Origin: Candidatus Magasanikiibacteriota bacterium
Lineage (GTDB): Bacteria > Patescibacteriota > Patescibacteriia > Magasanikbacterales > UBA922
Assembly: GCA_023246565.1 (NCBI GenBank)
Contig: JAHFIE010000016.1
Location: 1 to 18,252 of the forward strand
DNA length: 18,252 nucleotides
Reading direction: 5' to 3'
In this document: positions 1-5,731 of the stretch, in pieces
Position numbering within the stretch: the first letter of the stretch is position 1
How the letters are laid out: every line of letters begins with the position of its first letter
Translations under genes and position numbers: made by a program
Notes under the pieces: model-generated
Seen by the model: the letters and a program-made list of their open reading frames with translations, nothing else
Told to the model about the DNA's origin: nothing
Database searches by the model: none

Positions 1-1
1 C

Positions 2-421
2 GCTATCCATGACTATGTTCCAGACAAAAAAACAAGTACTGGAGCGAAAATAGTACTTTTTACCAGCCCAACGATAGCGGTGAGTTCAGAAACAGATGGT
101 GACCGCGACGGAGCAAACAAAAAAAATGAAATCGACTTTGTCAGTTCATTGCAAAACGCAGATACGGATCATGATGGATTTAGTGACGGTACAGAAATAC
201 ACAATGGCTACTCGCCTACGACCAATGAACGAAAACTTAAAAATGGTGACCTTGTAAAGACCAAAGACAACTCATCGGTGTTCTATTATCGACCAGGTAC
301 GAAGCAACCAATTTTAAGCGAAGAAGTTTTTATCAAAAAAGGTTGGAAATTCACTAGTGTCAAACTCGTTGGTCAGATGTTTATGGATTCCCTCACCCTT
401 GGAAAAATGATTGATACCTAG
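2..421 (+). CDS. C-terminal part of a secreted calcium-binding repeat protein (5' end outside window)
   Basis: The frame is open from base 2 with no stop until the TAG at 419-421, so this is the 3' end of a longer gene. The first in-window GTG at 80 is probably not the start. The peptide contains DTDHDGFSDGTEIHNGYSP, an Asp-rich thrombospondin-type-3/EF-hand-like calcium loop common in bacterial surface proteins. It is followed by GDLVKTKDNSSVFYYRPG, which resembles the PGTL-type repeat of the converging protein at 521-1687. This suggests an exported cell-surface or envelope protein, but the exact function is unknown. The gene ends 9 bases before the tRNA on the same strand, and I see no terminator hairpin between them. 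Confidence 0.75.
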   Translation, partial: AIHDYVPDKKTSTGAKIVLFTSPTIAVSSETDGDRDGANKKNEIDFVSSLQNADTDHDGFSDGTEIHNGYSPTTNERKLKNGDLVKTKDNSSVFYYRPGTKQPILSEEVFIKKGWKFTSVKLVGQMFMDSLTLGKMIDT

Positions 422-430
422 AAACCACAA

Positions 431-501
431 TCGGGGCTCGTCTAATGGTAGGACTGCAGATTCTGGCTCTGCCTATCGGGGTTCGAATCCCTGGCCCCGA
501 G
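431..501 (+). tRNA. tRNA-Gln (anticodon CTG)
   Basis: A full cloverleaf can be folded by eye. The acceptor stem is TCGGGGC (431-437) with GCCCCGA (494-500), and the discriminator is G501. The D arm lies at 440-454. The anticodon stem GCAGA/TCTGC encloses the loop TTCTGGC (461-467), giving anticodon CTG at 463-465, which reads CAG. The T arm is CGGGG/CCCTG around TTCGAAT (482-488). The weak U1-A72 pair and G73 are known identity features of bacterial tRNA-Gln. No 3' CCA is encoded, so it must be added after transcription. Confidence 0.96.
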
Positions 502-520
502 CTCATCATACAAAATTTTT

Positions 521-1687
521 CTACTGTACCTTTTTCACGGTAAGCGTATATTTTTGTGCATAACCATTTTCCGCAGTAACCAACAATTCAATTTTATTTT
601 CTCCTGGTTTAAGCGTTTTGTCATAGCTGGCATTTGATGCCACAGAATTACCGTCAATCGTGAGGCGAGCTTTATCATCCTCAGTTTTTGCGTGTAAAAT
701 AATTGAGGACTCGGACGATTTTGCGTAAATCGTATAATCGTACGAATGTGGTTGGAATGTTGGCCAAAAACTATCAGACAAATTTTCAGTTAACGAAGAC
801 AGTAATTTACTGTCTCCGGGTTTAGCGCGTTTCATGCGAATTGTGTAGATAACATGCGTTCCGTCAGGAGAAGAAACTTTTATGGGAATATCAGTCTCTC
901 CAATGGGTATATCCAGAGTAATCGGTGATCCATCAGCAACATTGTAATCTCCAACCATGATAGTCATATAATCATCATACGCTTTGGACGTAAGCGTAAT
1001 TTTATCTTCATTAAAATCAGTTTTGAGTGTGTAGTAGGTTGTTTGCGGCTTAAAATTAGGACTCAACGCTCCTTTAACATTTTCTGTGAGAGATTTTAGC
1101 AGAGGTACTGCCGCACCACCCGGAGCCACAGTATCTTTACGAGCAAATCCACGAGCGTACAGTTCTTGTGAAATAGTAACATTCGTTCGTTCATCATTTT
1201 TTTGGTACAAACTTGCCTTGTCAATAACTGCACCGATTGAATAATCATTTAAACGGATTGCGGGGAGCGTCACAAAATAATTCCTCCACGTTGTGGTGTA
1301 AAGGTCAGATAAAACGTTTTCATTTTTAATCCACCGTAACCGTGCGCCACGGGCTATGGCATAGAGCTTAGGATCATCACCAAATTTAACCACCCGAGTA
1401 CCCGGCTTCAATGAAATAATATTTTTTAAAATTACATTCAAAACATCTTTTTTCTCAACAACTTTTACTTTGGCAAATGACGGATACCAACTAAAAAATG
1501 TTGCTTCGTCAGGAAAAGGATATGCTTTGGCATCACTGGCAACAAAATAAATGGTCTTTTCAGTGGAGAATCGAAACAGTGTACCCGGGGGTAAAGTTTT
1601 AGCCGTTACGGCTGCAGACACTGGTTGGAGAAAACTAAACAATACTATGATTGAAAAAAGAAGGGACACTATGCGAAATTTGGACAT
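521..1687 (-). CDS. Secreted protein with PGTL-type surface repeats and two cadherin-like beta-sandwich domains
   Basis: I place the start at the ATG at 1687; an in-frame TTG two codons upstream is the alternative. This gives 388 residues. A signal peptide runs to about residue 25, with cleavage likely after VSA. Two degenerate repeats of about 60 residues follow, beginning LPPGTLFRFSTEKTIYFV and LKPGTRVVKFGDDPKLYA, of a kind seen in many patescibacterial exported proteins. Two C-terminal modules of about 95 residues begin LLKSLTENVKG and LLSSLTENLSD. Each has a YYTL/YDYTI strand and ends IYTIRMK or KYTLTVKK, which matches the Cadherin-like beta-sandwich family (Pfam PF12733). No catalytic motif is visible, so a structural or adhesive surface role is inferred. 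The gene converges on the tRNA. Confidence 0.85.
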   Translation of the reverse strand: MSKFRIVSLLFSIIVLFSFLQPVSAAVTAKTLPPGTLFRFSTEKTIYFVASDAKAYPFPDEATFFSWYPSFAKVKVVEKKDVLNVILKNIISLKPGTRVVKFGDDPKLYAIARGARLRWIKNENVLSDLYTTTWRNYFVTLPAIRLNDYSIGAVIDKASLYQKNDERTNVTISQELYARGFARKDTVAPGGAAVPLLKSLTENVKGALSPNFKPQTTYYTLKTDFNEDKITLTSKAYDDYMTIMVGDYNVADGSPITLDIPIGETDIPIKVSSPDGTHVIYTIRMKRAKPGDSKLLSSLTENLSDSFWPTFQPHSYDYTIYAKSSESSIILHAKTEDDKARLTIDGNSVASNASYDKTLKPGENKIELLVTAENGYAQKYTLTVKKVQ

Positions 1688-1698
1688 ATTCAAGAATA

Positions 1699-1728
1699 AT
1701 TACAAAACAATAGAATATTGATTATCAA
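1699..1728 (-). promoter_or_regulatory. Sigma70-like promoter of the secreted protein gene
   Basis: On the minus strand, TTGATA (1723-1728) and TGTAAT (1699-1704) are 18 bases apart. The -10 ends 11 bases before the ATG at 1687, so the mRNA would have only a leader of a few bases. No Shine-Dalgarno precedes the start. Confidence 0.5.
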
Positions 1729-1814
1729 TGGTATATATTTTTTGGTTAAAACTAAAACCACCTAAAATTAATCAACAGATTTGAGTATAGCACACGTTAC
1801 CGGATAAAAAAACC

Positions 1815-1843
1815 TTGTTAAATCAGCCTAATTTTGTTATGCT
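1815..1843 (+). promoter_or_regulatory. folD promoter giving a nearly leaderless mRNA
   Basis: TTGTTA (1815-1820), a 17-base spacer and TATGCT (1838-1843) form a good sigma70-type promoter. The folD ATG is at 1850, only 6 bases after the -10, so the predicted transcription start falls on or next to the A of ATG. There is no room for a Shine-Dalgarno. Confidence 0.7.
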
Positions 1844-1849
1844 CTGTCC

Positions 1850-2692
1850 ATGAATTATTTGATCGACGGCAAACGTATTGCCGAAGCAGTATTACAGAAT
1901 ACCACACAAAGAGTTCTTACCCTCAAAAGCCGCGGGATTACCCCTACGTTGGCTGTTATTTTGGTTGGCAATGATTTACCATCCCAGACCTATGTTAAAC
2001 GAAAAAAATTAGCAGCAGAAAAAGCAGGAATTGCATTTCACTTAGAACATCTTCCTGATACAACGGATCAGAGGCTGATTATTCGAGCCATCGAAGAATT
2101 ACAAGCGAATAAAAAACTGTCCGGACTTATTGTACAACTTCCCCTCCCTGAACCGCTCTACACGGCCGAAGTTTTAAACGCAATTGATCCTCGGGTTGAT
2201 GTTGATTGTTTGACCAACACGAATTTAGGTAAACTAATCATGGACAATGCTCCCTGGGCACCACCAACACCAGCCGCGGTCCTGGAAATTTTACATGATA
2301 TGCATATTGATCCAAAAGGGAAAAATATCACTATTGTTGGGGTCGGAGCATTGGTTGGCAAGCCACTTTCTATCATACTGATGAATCAACGTGCAAGTGT
2401 TACTACCGTCAATAGTATTACTTCTGACATCACAGAAAAATGTCTCCGGGCAGACATTATTGTTTCCGGAGTTGGTAAAGCACATATAATCCTCGGCTCC
2501 ATGGTTAAACCTGGTGCAATCGTCATTGATACTGGTGTTTCATTTGTGGATGGAGTAATGTCTGGCGATGCCGCAGTTGATGAAATTGTTGATCATGCGT
2601 ATGTAACACCAACGCCTGGCGGTGTTGGACCAATCACGGTAGCAAAACTTTTGGATAATACGGTAACTGCCGCAGAACAACGTCTTCATTGA
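1850..2692 (+). CDS. folD: Bifunctional methylene-THF dehydrogenase / methenyl-THF cyclohydrolase FolD
   Basis: This cytosolic folate enzyme interconverts 5,10-methylene-, methenyl- and 10-formyl-tetrahydrofolate. At 280 residues it has the usual length for the family. The catalytic block TYVKRKKLAAEKAGI carries the expected Tyr48 and Lys52, followed by SGLIVQLPLP (91-100). The Rossmann motif reads VGVGALVGKPLS, and the C-terminal signature TPTPGGVGPITVAKLL is intact. The usual PCTP motif reads APPTP, with the Cys replaced by Pro, in a loop that contacts substrate. I do not expect this to abolish activity. The promoter lies directly against the ATG. The gene is followed after 2 bases by the glycosyltransferase ATG, so the two are co-transcribed. 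Confidence 0.96.
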   Translation: MNYLIDGKRIAEAVLQNTTQRVLTLKSRGITPTLAVILVGNDLPSQTYVKRKKLAAEKAGIAFHLEHLPDTTDQRLIIRAIEELQANKKLSGLIVQLPLPEPLYTAEVLNAIDPRVDVDCLTNTNLGKLIMDNAPWAPPTPAAVLEILHDMHIDPKGKNITIVGVGALVGKPLSIILMNQRASVTTVNSITSDITEKCLRADIIVSGVGKAHIILGSMVKPGAIVIDTGVSFVDGVMSGDAAVDEIVDHAYVTPTPGGVGPITVAKLLDNTVTAAEQRLH

Positions 2693-2694
2693 TT

Positions 2695-3393
2695 ATGAAA
2701 CCAATTATTGTTATTCCAACCTATAATGAGCGAGGAAATATTACCAAACTTATCCCCGCTCTTTTTAGTCAAGGAATTTCTGGGCTTGAGATAATTGTGG
2801 TTGATGATAATTCACCGGATGGTACTGCTCATGAGGTTGAAATTCTTCGAGCCAAGTATCCTGTCCATATCATTAAACGTTTACGAAAACTAGGACTTGG
2901 TTCAGCCTATATTACTGGTTTTAAAAAAGCTCTTGCTCTTGGAGCTGACTATATTTTTGAAATGGATGCGGATTTTTCGCATGATCCGAATGATGTGCAA
3001 CGATTTTTATCAGCACTTGATCAGGCTGATTTGGTCATTGGCTCACGACGTATTCCTGGTAGCAAAATCATAGGATGGAACATCTGGCGTCATTGTACAA
3101 GCTGGGCAGCTATGGGTTTTAGTCGAATATTTCTCAAACTTAAAACCCATGATGTAACCGCAGGCTTTCGGGCCTATCGTCGCCAGGTTTTGGAAACTAT
3201 TGATCTTGATACGATCAAAAGTAATGGCTATGCTTTCCAAGAAGAAACCCTTTTTCGTGTGGAACGGTTAAACCTTCGGGTGGCTGAAATCCCGGTTACT
3301 TTTTTCGATCGAAAAATTGGCAAGTCAAAATTAAGTGGCAAAGATATTATGGAATTTTTTAAGGTTATGCTACGATTAAGGAGAGGGTTATAA
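2695..3393 (+). CDS. GT2 glycosyltransferase, polyprenol-phosphate mannosyltransferase (DPM1-like)
   Basis: This 232-residue cytosolic GT-A enzyme probably moves a hexose, likely mannose, from a nucleotide sugar to a polyprenyl phosphate carrier. The start is VIPTYNERGNI, then VVDDNSPDGT (the nucleotide-binding DD), EMDADFSHDP (metal-binding DXD-like), and VIGSRRIPG. The C-terminal part, FRAYRR to GKSKLSGKDIMEFF, is typical of DPM1/Ppm1 catalytic domains. No membrane segment or GtrA-type tail is present. I chose the ATG at 2695 over the TTG at 2689, which overlaps the folD stop. The gap to folD is 2 bases, so translation is probably coupled. Pairing with a folate gene says little about function. 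The sugar and lipid acceptor cannot be fixed from sequence. Confidence 0.88.
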   Translation: MKPIIVIPTYNERGNITKLIPALFSQGISGLEIIVVDDNSPDGTAHEVEILRAKYPVHIIKRLRKLGLGSAYITGFKKALALGADYIFEMDADFSHDPNDVQRFLSALDQADLVIGSRRIPGSKIIGWNIWRHCTSWAAMGFSRIFLKLKTHDVTAGFRAYRRQVLETIDLDTIKSNGYAFQEETLFRVERLNLRVAEIPVTFFDRKIGKSKLSGKDIMEFFKVMLRLRRGL

Positions 3394-3427
3394 AAATTTT
3401 AAAAAATATAATTACCAAATAACTTTT

Positions 3428-3619
3428 ATGTCAAAAGAAAAAAATCCTGACTCTGATTGGGAAGGAACACCACTCGGTGAGGCAGCAAAGAGACTAAGCG
3501 AAACTCCAACAGAAGAAAATAAAGAAGATACTGACGGTCCTATTATTTTTGAAGGCCTCCACCGTCCTGAAGATAATGATGATCATCCTAATTATCCAGC
3601 ACCCGGTATTTGGCGTTAA
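3428..3619 (+). CDS. Small acidic hypothetical protein
   Basis: This encodes a 63-residue soluble protein that is very rich in Asp, Glu, Pro and Asn, with no Cys, no membrane segment and no family I recognise. It lies 34 bases after the glycosyltransferase on the same strand and could be the last gene of that operon. There is no clear Shine-Dalgarno, but most genes here lack one. Its TAA shares four bases (TTAA) with the stop of the converging dus gene. The composition suggests a disordered protein. The reading frame could be spurious, but its codon use resembles its neighbours. Confidence 0.55.
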   Translation: MSKEKNPDSDWEGTPLGEAAKRLSETPTEENKEDTDGPIIFEGLHRPEDNDDHPNYPAPGIWR

Positions 3620-4602
3620 TATTTTATTGTTTTTAAAATTTCCTCCAACTCGTGCAAAGAATTGACTCGAACCAACTGCATCCGAATCTCTTTTATTCCC
3701 GGTACTTCAAAACCAATCTTACTGGTCTTAAAATACCAGGCCACATGTTTCCGAAACGTGACAATCCCCCGCTCACCATAGTGAGCAACATGCAAACGAG
3801 CATGATCAAGCACGACCCTGATTCTTTCACCCATACTGACTGATTCATTTCTGGCATTGGTAATGCTATTTATTGCATTTGTTTCCTTAAAAAACCATGG
3901 ATTACCAAGCGCGCCGCGGGCAATTAAGACTCCATCAGCTTTGGTAATATCTAGAGCTTGATTCACCTGGTGCGGGTCATGAATATCACCGTTGGCCAAA
4001 AGTGGAACTTGGACAATTTTTTTTGCTTCTGCGATTCGATTCCAATCACTGTTACCACTGTACCCTTGAGCTTTGGTACGACCATGCATCGTAATTAAAT
4101 TTGCGCCGGCTTTTTCAATAATTGGAATAAATTTTTTGAAATCATCTGGATCAGACCAACCCAAACGGATTTTAACTGATATTGGGACTGTACCAATCGC
4201 ACTGCGGATTTCACGAATTATAGACGCGGCTCGTTCAGGATCTTTCATGAGCGCGCATCCATTAAAATTGTTGGTAATTTTATAGACTGGGCAGCCCATG
4301 TTAATGTCAATACCTTCTGGATTTGCATGTTCCATAATTATGGCAGCAGCGCGAGCCATGGTCAGTGGATCTGATCCAAAAATCTGTTGGACAATTGGTC
4401 GTTCCGCTTCCACAAAATCTGTCATTCCCAATGTTTTGGCATTATCTCGCACCACAGCTTCGGCTGATACCATTTCACGAAATACAATATCAGCGCCACC
4501 GATTTGACGAACAATTTGACAAAATGGCGAATCAGTCATGTCTGCCATTGGTGAAAGCGCCAAAATCGGTTTATTTTTTTGTAGAATTTCATTAATCCAC
4601 AT
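3616..4602 (-). CDS. dusB: tRNA-dihydrouridine synthase (DusB/NifR3 family)
   Basis: This flavoenzyme reduces specific uridines in the tRNA D-loop, using FMN and NADPH. At 328 residues it has normal family length. The TIM-barrel begins LALSPMADMTDSPF (the FMN-binding strand). The catalytic Cys104 lies in DINMGCPVYK. The FMN and substrate contacts are VKIRLGW (Lys144), TMHGRTKAQGYSG (His173), LLANGDIHD and GVLIARGALGNPWFF. The order and spacing match the NifR3/DusB subgroup, although DusB versus a generic bacterial Dus cannot be settled by eye. It is monocistronic, transcribed toward the folD unit, with its own promoter close to the ATG. Confidence 0.93.
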   Translation of the reverse strand: MWINEILQKNKPILALSPMADMTDSPFCQIVRQIGGADIVFREMVSAEAVVRDNAKTLGMTDFVEAERPIVQQIFGSDPLTMARAAAIIMEHANPEGIDINMGCPVYKITNNFNGCALMKDPERAASIIREIRSAIGTVPISVKIRLGWSDPDDFKKFIPIIEKAGANLITMHGRTKAQGYSGNSDWNRIAEAKKIVQVPLLANGDIHDPHQVNQALDITKADGVLIARGALGNPWFFKETNAINSITNARNESVSMGERIRVVLDHARLHVAHYGERGIVTFRKHVAWYFKTSKIGFEVPGIKEIRMQLVRVNSLHELEEILKTIKY

Positions 4603-4611
4603 ATAGGCACG

Positions 4612-4640
4612 AGTCTATCGTGTTTACGCAGAAAAATCAA
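4612..4640 (-). promoter_or_regulatory. dus promoter giving a nearly leaderless mRNA
   Basis: On the minus strand TTGATT (4635-4640), 17 bases and TAGACT (4612-4617) precede the ATG at 4602 by 9 bases. The predicted leader is only 1-3 bases and no Shine-Dalgarno is present. Confidence 0.6.
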
Positions 4641-4688
4641 GGATTAATATTTAAAAATAAATTATTTTAATCAGGAGATTATGTTAGA

Positions 4689-4776
4689 GGGTGGCAGAGT
4701 TGCTCCTATGTCAATATGATGCACGTCAGTACACGGGTCGCATAATCCCAATACCTAGGGATGACGCTCCCCACCC
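4689..4776. ncRNA. Possible structured RNA between dus and the riboswitch operon
   Basis: A GC-richer island sits inside very AT-rich spacer. GGGTGG (4689-4694) pairs with CCACCC (4771-4776). Inside, GCATAATCCC (4740-4749) pairs with GGGATGACGC (4758-4767) at 8 of 10 positions. No known RNA family consensus is recognised. On the minus strand a GATAAT-like -10 lies just before the closing stem, but its -35 is poor. There is no ORF of note. It could also be a regulatory palindrome or meaningless pairing. Confidence 0.25.
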
Positions 4777-4843
4777 CTGTATTATCCATTCGTTTGAAGG
4801 AATCGACACCTAAAAAATCTGTGTATAACTTTACTACCATAAT

Positions 4844-4872
4844 TTGACGTACTAAAAATCCCCTGTTATAGT
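4844..4872 (+). promoter_or_regulatory. Promoter of the cobalamin-riboswitch operon
   Basis: TTGACG (4844-4849), a 17-base spacer and TATAGT (4867-4872) each match the sigma70 consensus at 5 of 6 positions. Transcription should begin near 4879, about 20 bases before the riboswitch aptamer. Confidence 0.8.
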
Positions 4873-4899
4873 CCCCTTACAATCTATCCTCTCTAATGC

Positions 4900-5055
4900 T
4901 GGAAGTGAGGTGCCCTATCTCGAATAACGTCGAAAGGAATCCCTCCACTGTGCCGCAACGGTAATTTTGATTCGGGAAACTTGCTTTGAGCAAGCGAAAC
5001 GAGCCAAAGAGTCCGGTCTTCATTATAGAGTGTAACCCGCGCAGGAAAATACCTT
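4900..5055 (+). promoter_or_regulatory. Cobalamin (vitamin B12) riboswitch aptamer
   Basis: The conserved blocks appear in the correct order. GAGGTGCCC (4907-4915) is at the 5' side. GAAAGGAATCCCTCC with GTGCCGCAACGGTAA (about 4932-4964) gives the core, where the family has GGGAA...CCGCAACUGU. The B12-box region ACGAGCCAAAGAGTCCGGTC (4999-5018) corresponds to the usual AGCCAGGAGACCUGCC. GCGCAGGAAAATACC closes the 3' side, with AGGT (4908-4911) pairing ACCT (5051-5054) as P1. This RNA binds a cobalamin and normally lowers expression of uptake genes when B12 is plentiful. The following four genes fit that role. Whether it prefers adenosyl- or aquo/methyl-cobalamin cannot be told by eye. Confidence 0.9.
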
Positions 5056-5068
5056 TTTTGGTTCCAAT

Positions 5069-5092
5069 ATTCTCTGCCCGGAGAATTTTTTT
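5069..5092 (+). terminator. Riboswitch expression platform: terminator-like hairpin containing the RBS
   Basis: ATTCTC (5069-5074) pairs with GAGAAT (5081-5086) around TGCCCG, followed by seven T residues (5086-5092) directly before the ATG at 5093. The same 3' arm overlaps the GGAG ribosome binding site (5080-5083), nine bases from the start. B12 binding could therefore act by terminating transcription, by hiding the RBS, or both. The T-run ending exactly at the start codon is unusual for a pure terminator. Confidence 0.65.
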
Positions 5093-5695
5093 ATGATTAT
5101 TTTTCTTAAAAAACACTGGCTTGCGCTACTTTTTTTGACCATAGCACTCACTGTTATGGTGGGTGCAAAATTCTATGATAACAATTCTGTATTTCAGAAT
5201 ACTCAAGAAAAGTCCTATTCAACCGATACCGGATCACCAGATTCTTTACTAGAACAGCAAACAAAAACACCAACAAGTTCACTGCCAAGCACAAATGGAA
5301 TTATCAAGAAGAATGTAACAAAAAATCCATCATTAGATAAACAACAAGCAATAACAGTAGTCACAACCACAGCATCAGATCCTCCACGTACCACAAGCAC
5401 CATTCAGGCAACGATGGAATTACAGGGAAAATCATTCCCTTTGTCCATTGGAGCAAACAGTACGGTGTATGATGCGCTTCTCGAACTGGCATCTGACAAA
5501 AAAATAACCGTAGAATTCAAAAGTTTTAATGGCCTTGGCTATTTCGTGGAAAGTCTGAATGGTCAATCAAGCAACAAAATAAAAGGTCAATACTGGATTT
5601 TTTCAATTAACGGAGTCAAATCTCAAGTAGGAATTTCAGGATACATTCTTAAACAAGACGATGTAATAACATGGAAATATGAATCTGCTGAATAA
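5093..5695 (+). CDS. Membrane-anchored DUF4430 (transcobalamin beta-domain-like) protein
   Basis: This 200-residue protein is the first gene of the riboswitch operon. One hydrophobic segment (about residues 8-26) has no evident cleavage site or lipobox, so it probably anchors the protein with its C-terminus outside. A Ser/Thr/Gln-rich linker (30-105) follows. The DUF4430 domain (about 106-198) contains FPLSIGANSTVYDALLELA, then GLGYFVESLNG, KGQYWIFSINGV (154-165), SGYILKQDDVITWKYE. This is the family pattern YWxxxVNG...GDxIxWxY. DUF4430 is the fold of the C-terminal domain of animal transcobalamin and intrinsic factor, which contacts cobalamin. A B12-binding surface role is inferred from domain plus riboswitch. 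Ligand binding is not shown by sequence alone. A GGAG site precedes the ATG. Confidence 0.88.
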   Translation: MIIFLKKHWLALLFLTIALTVMVGAKFYDNNSVFQNTQEKSYSTDTGSPDSLLEQQTKTPTSSLPSTNGIIKKNVTKNPSLDKQQAITVVTTTASDPPRTTSTIQATMELQGKSFPLSIGANSTVYDALLELASDKKITVEFKSFNGLGYFVESLNGQSSNKIKGQYWIFSINGVKSQVGISGYILKQDDVITWKYESAE

Positions 5696-5731
5696 CCATA
5701 AAAAAATCTTTGCTCATAACAATTATATTTT

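Noticed and set aside
2320..2360. FolD nucleotide-binding loop VGVGALVGKP as a loss of NADP specificity
   Set aside because: This loop varies among bacterial FolD proteins (E. coli also lacks the Arg-Ser of the human enzyme), so cofactor change cannot be claimed.
2158..2485. Antisense ORFs inside folD
   Set aside because: They are frame shadows of a conserved gene, with no RBS, promoter or recognisable protein features.
4689..4776. tRNA, SRP RNA or 6S RNA in the dus-riboswitch spacer
   Set aside because: No TTCGAAT-type T-loop, no GGAAGCAGC-type SRP loop, and no 6S pattern could be found.
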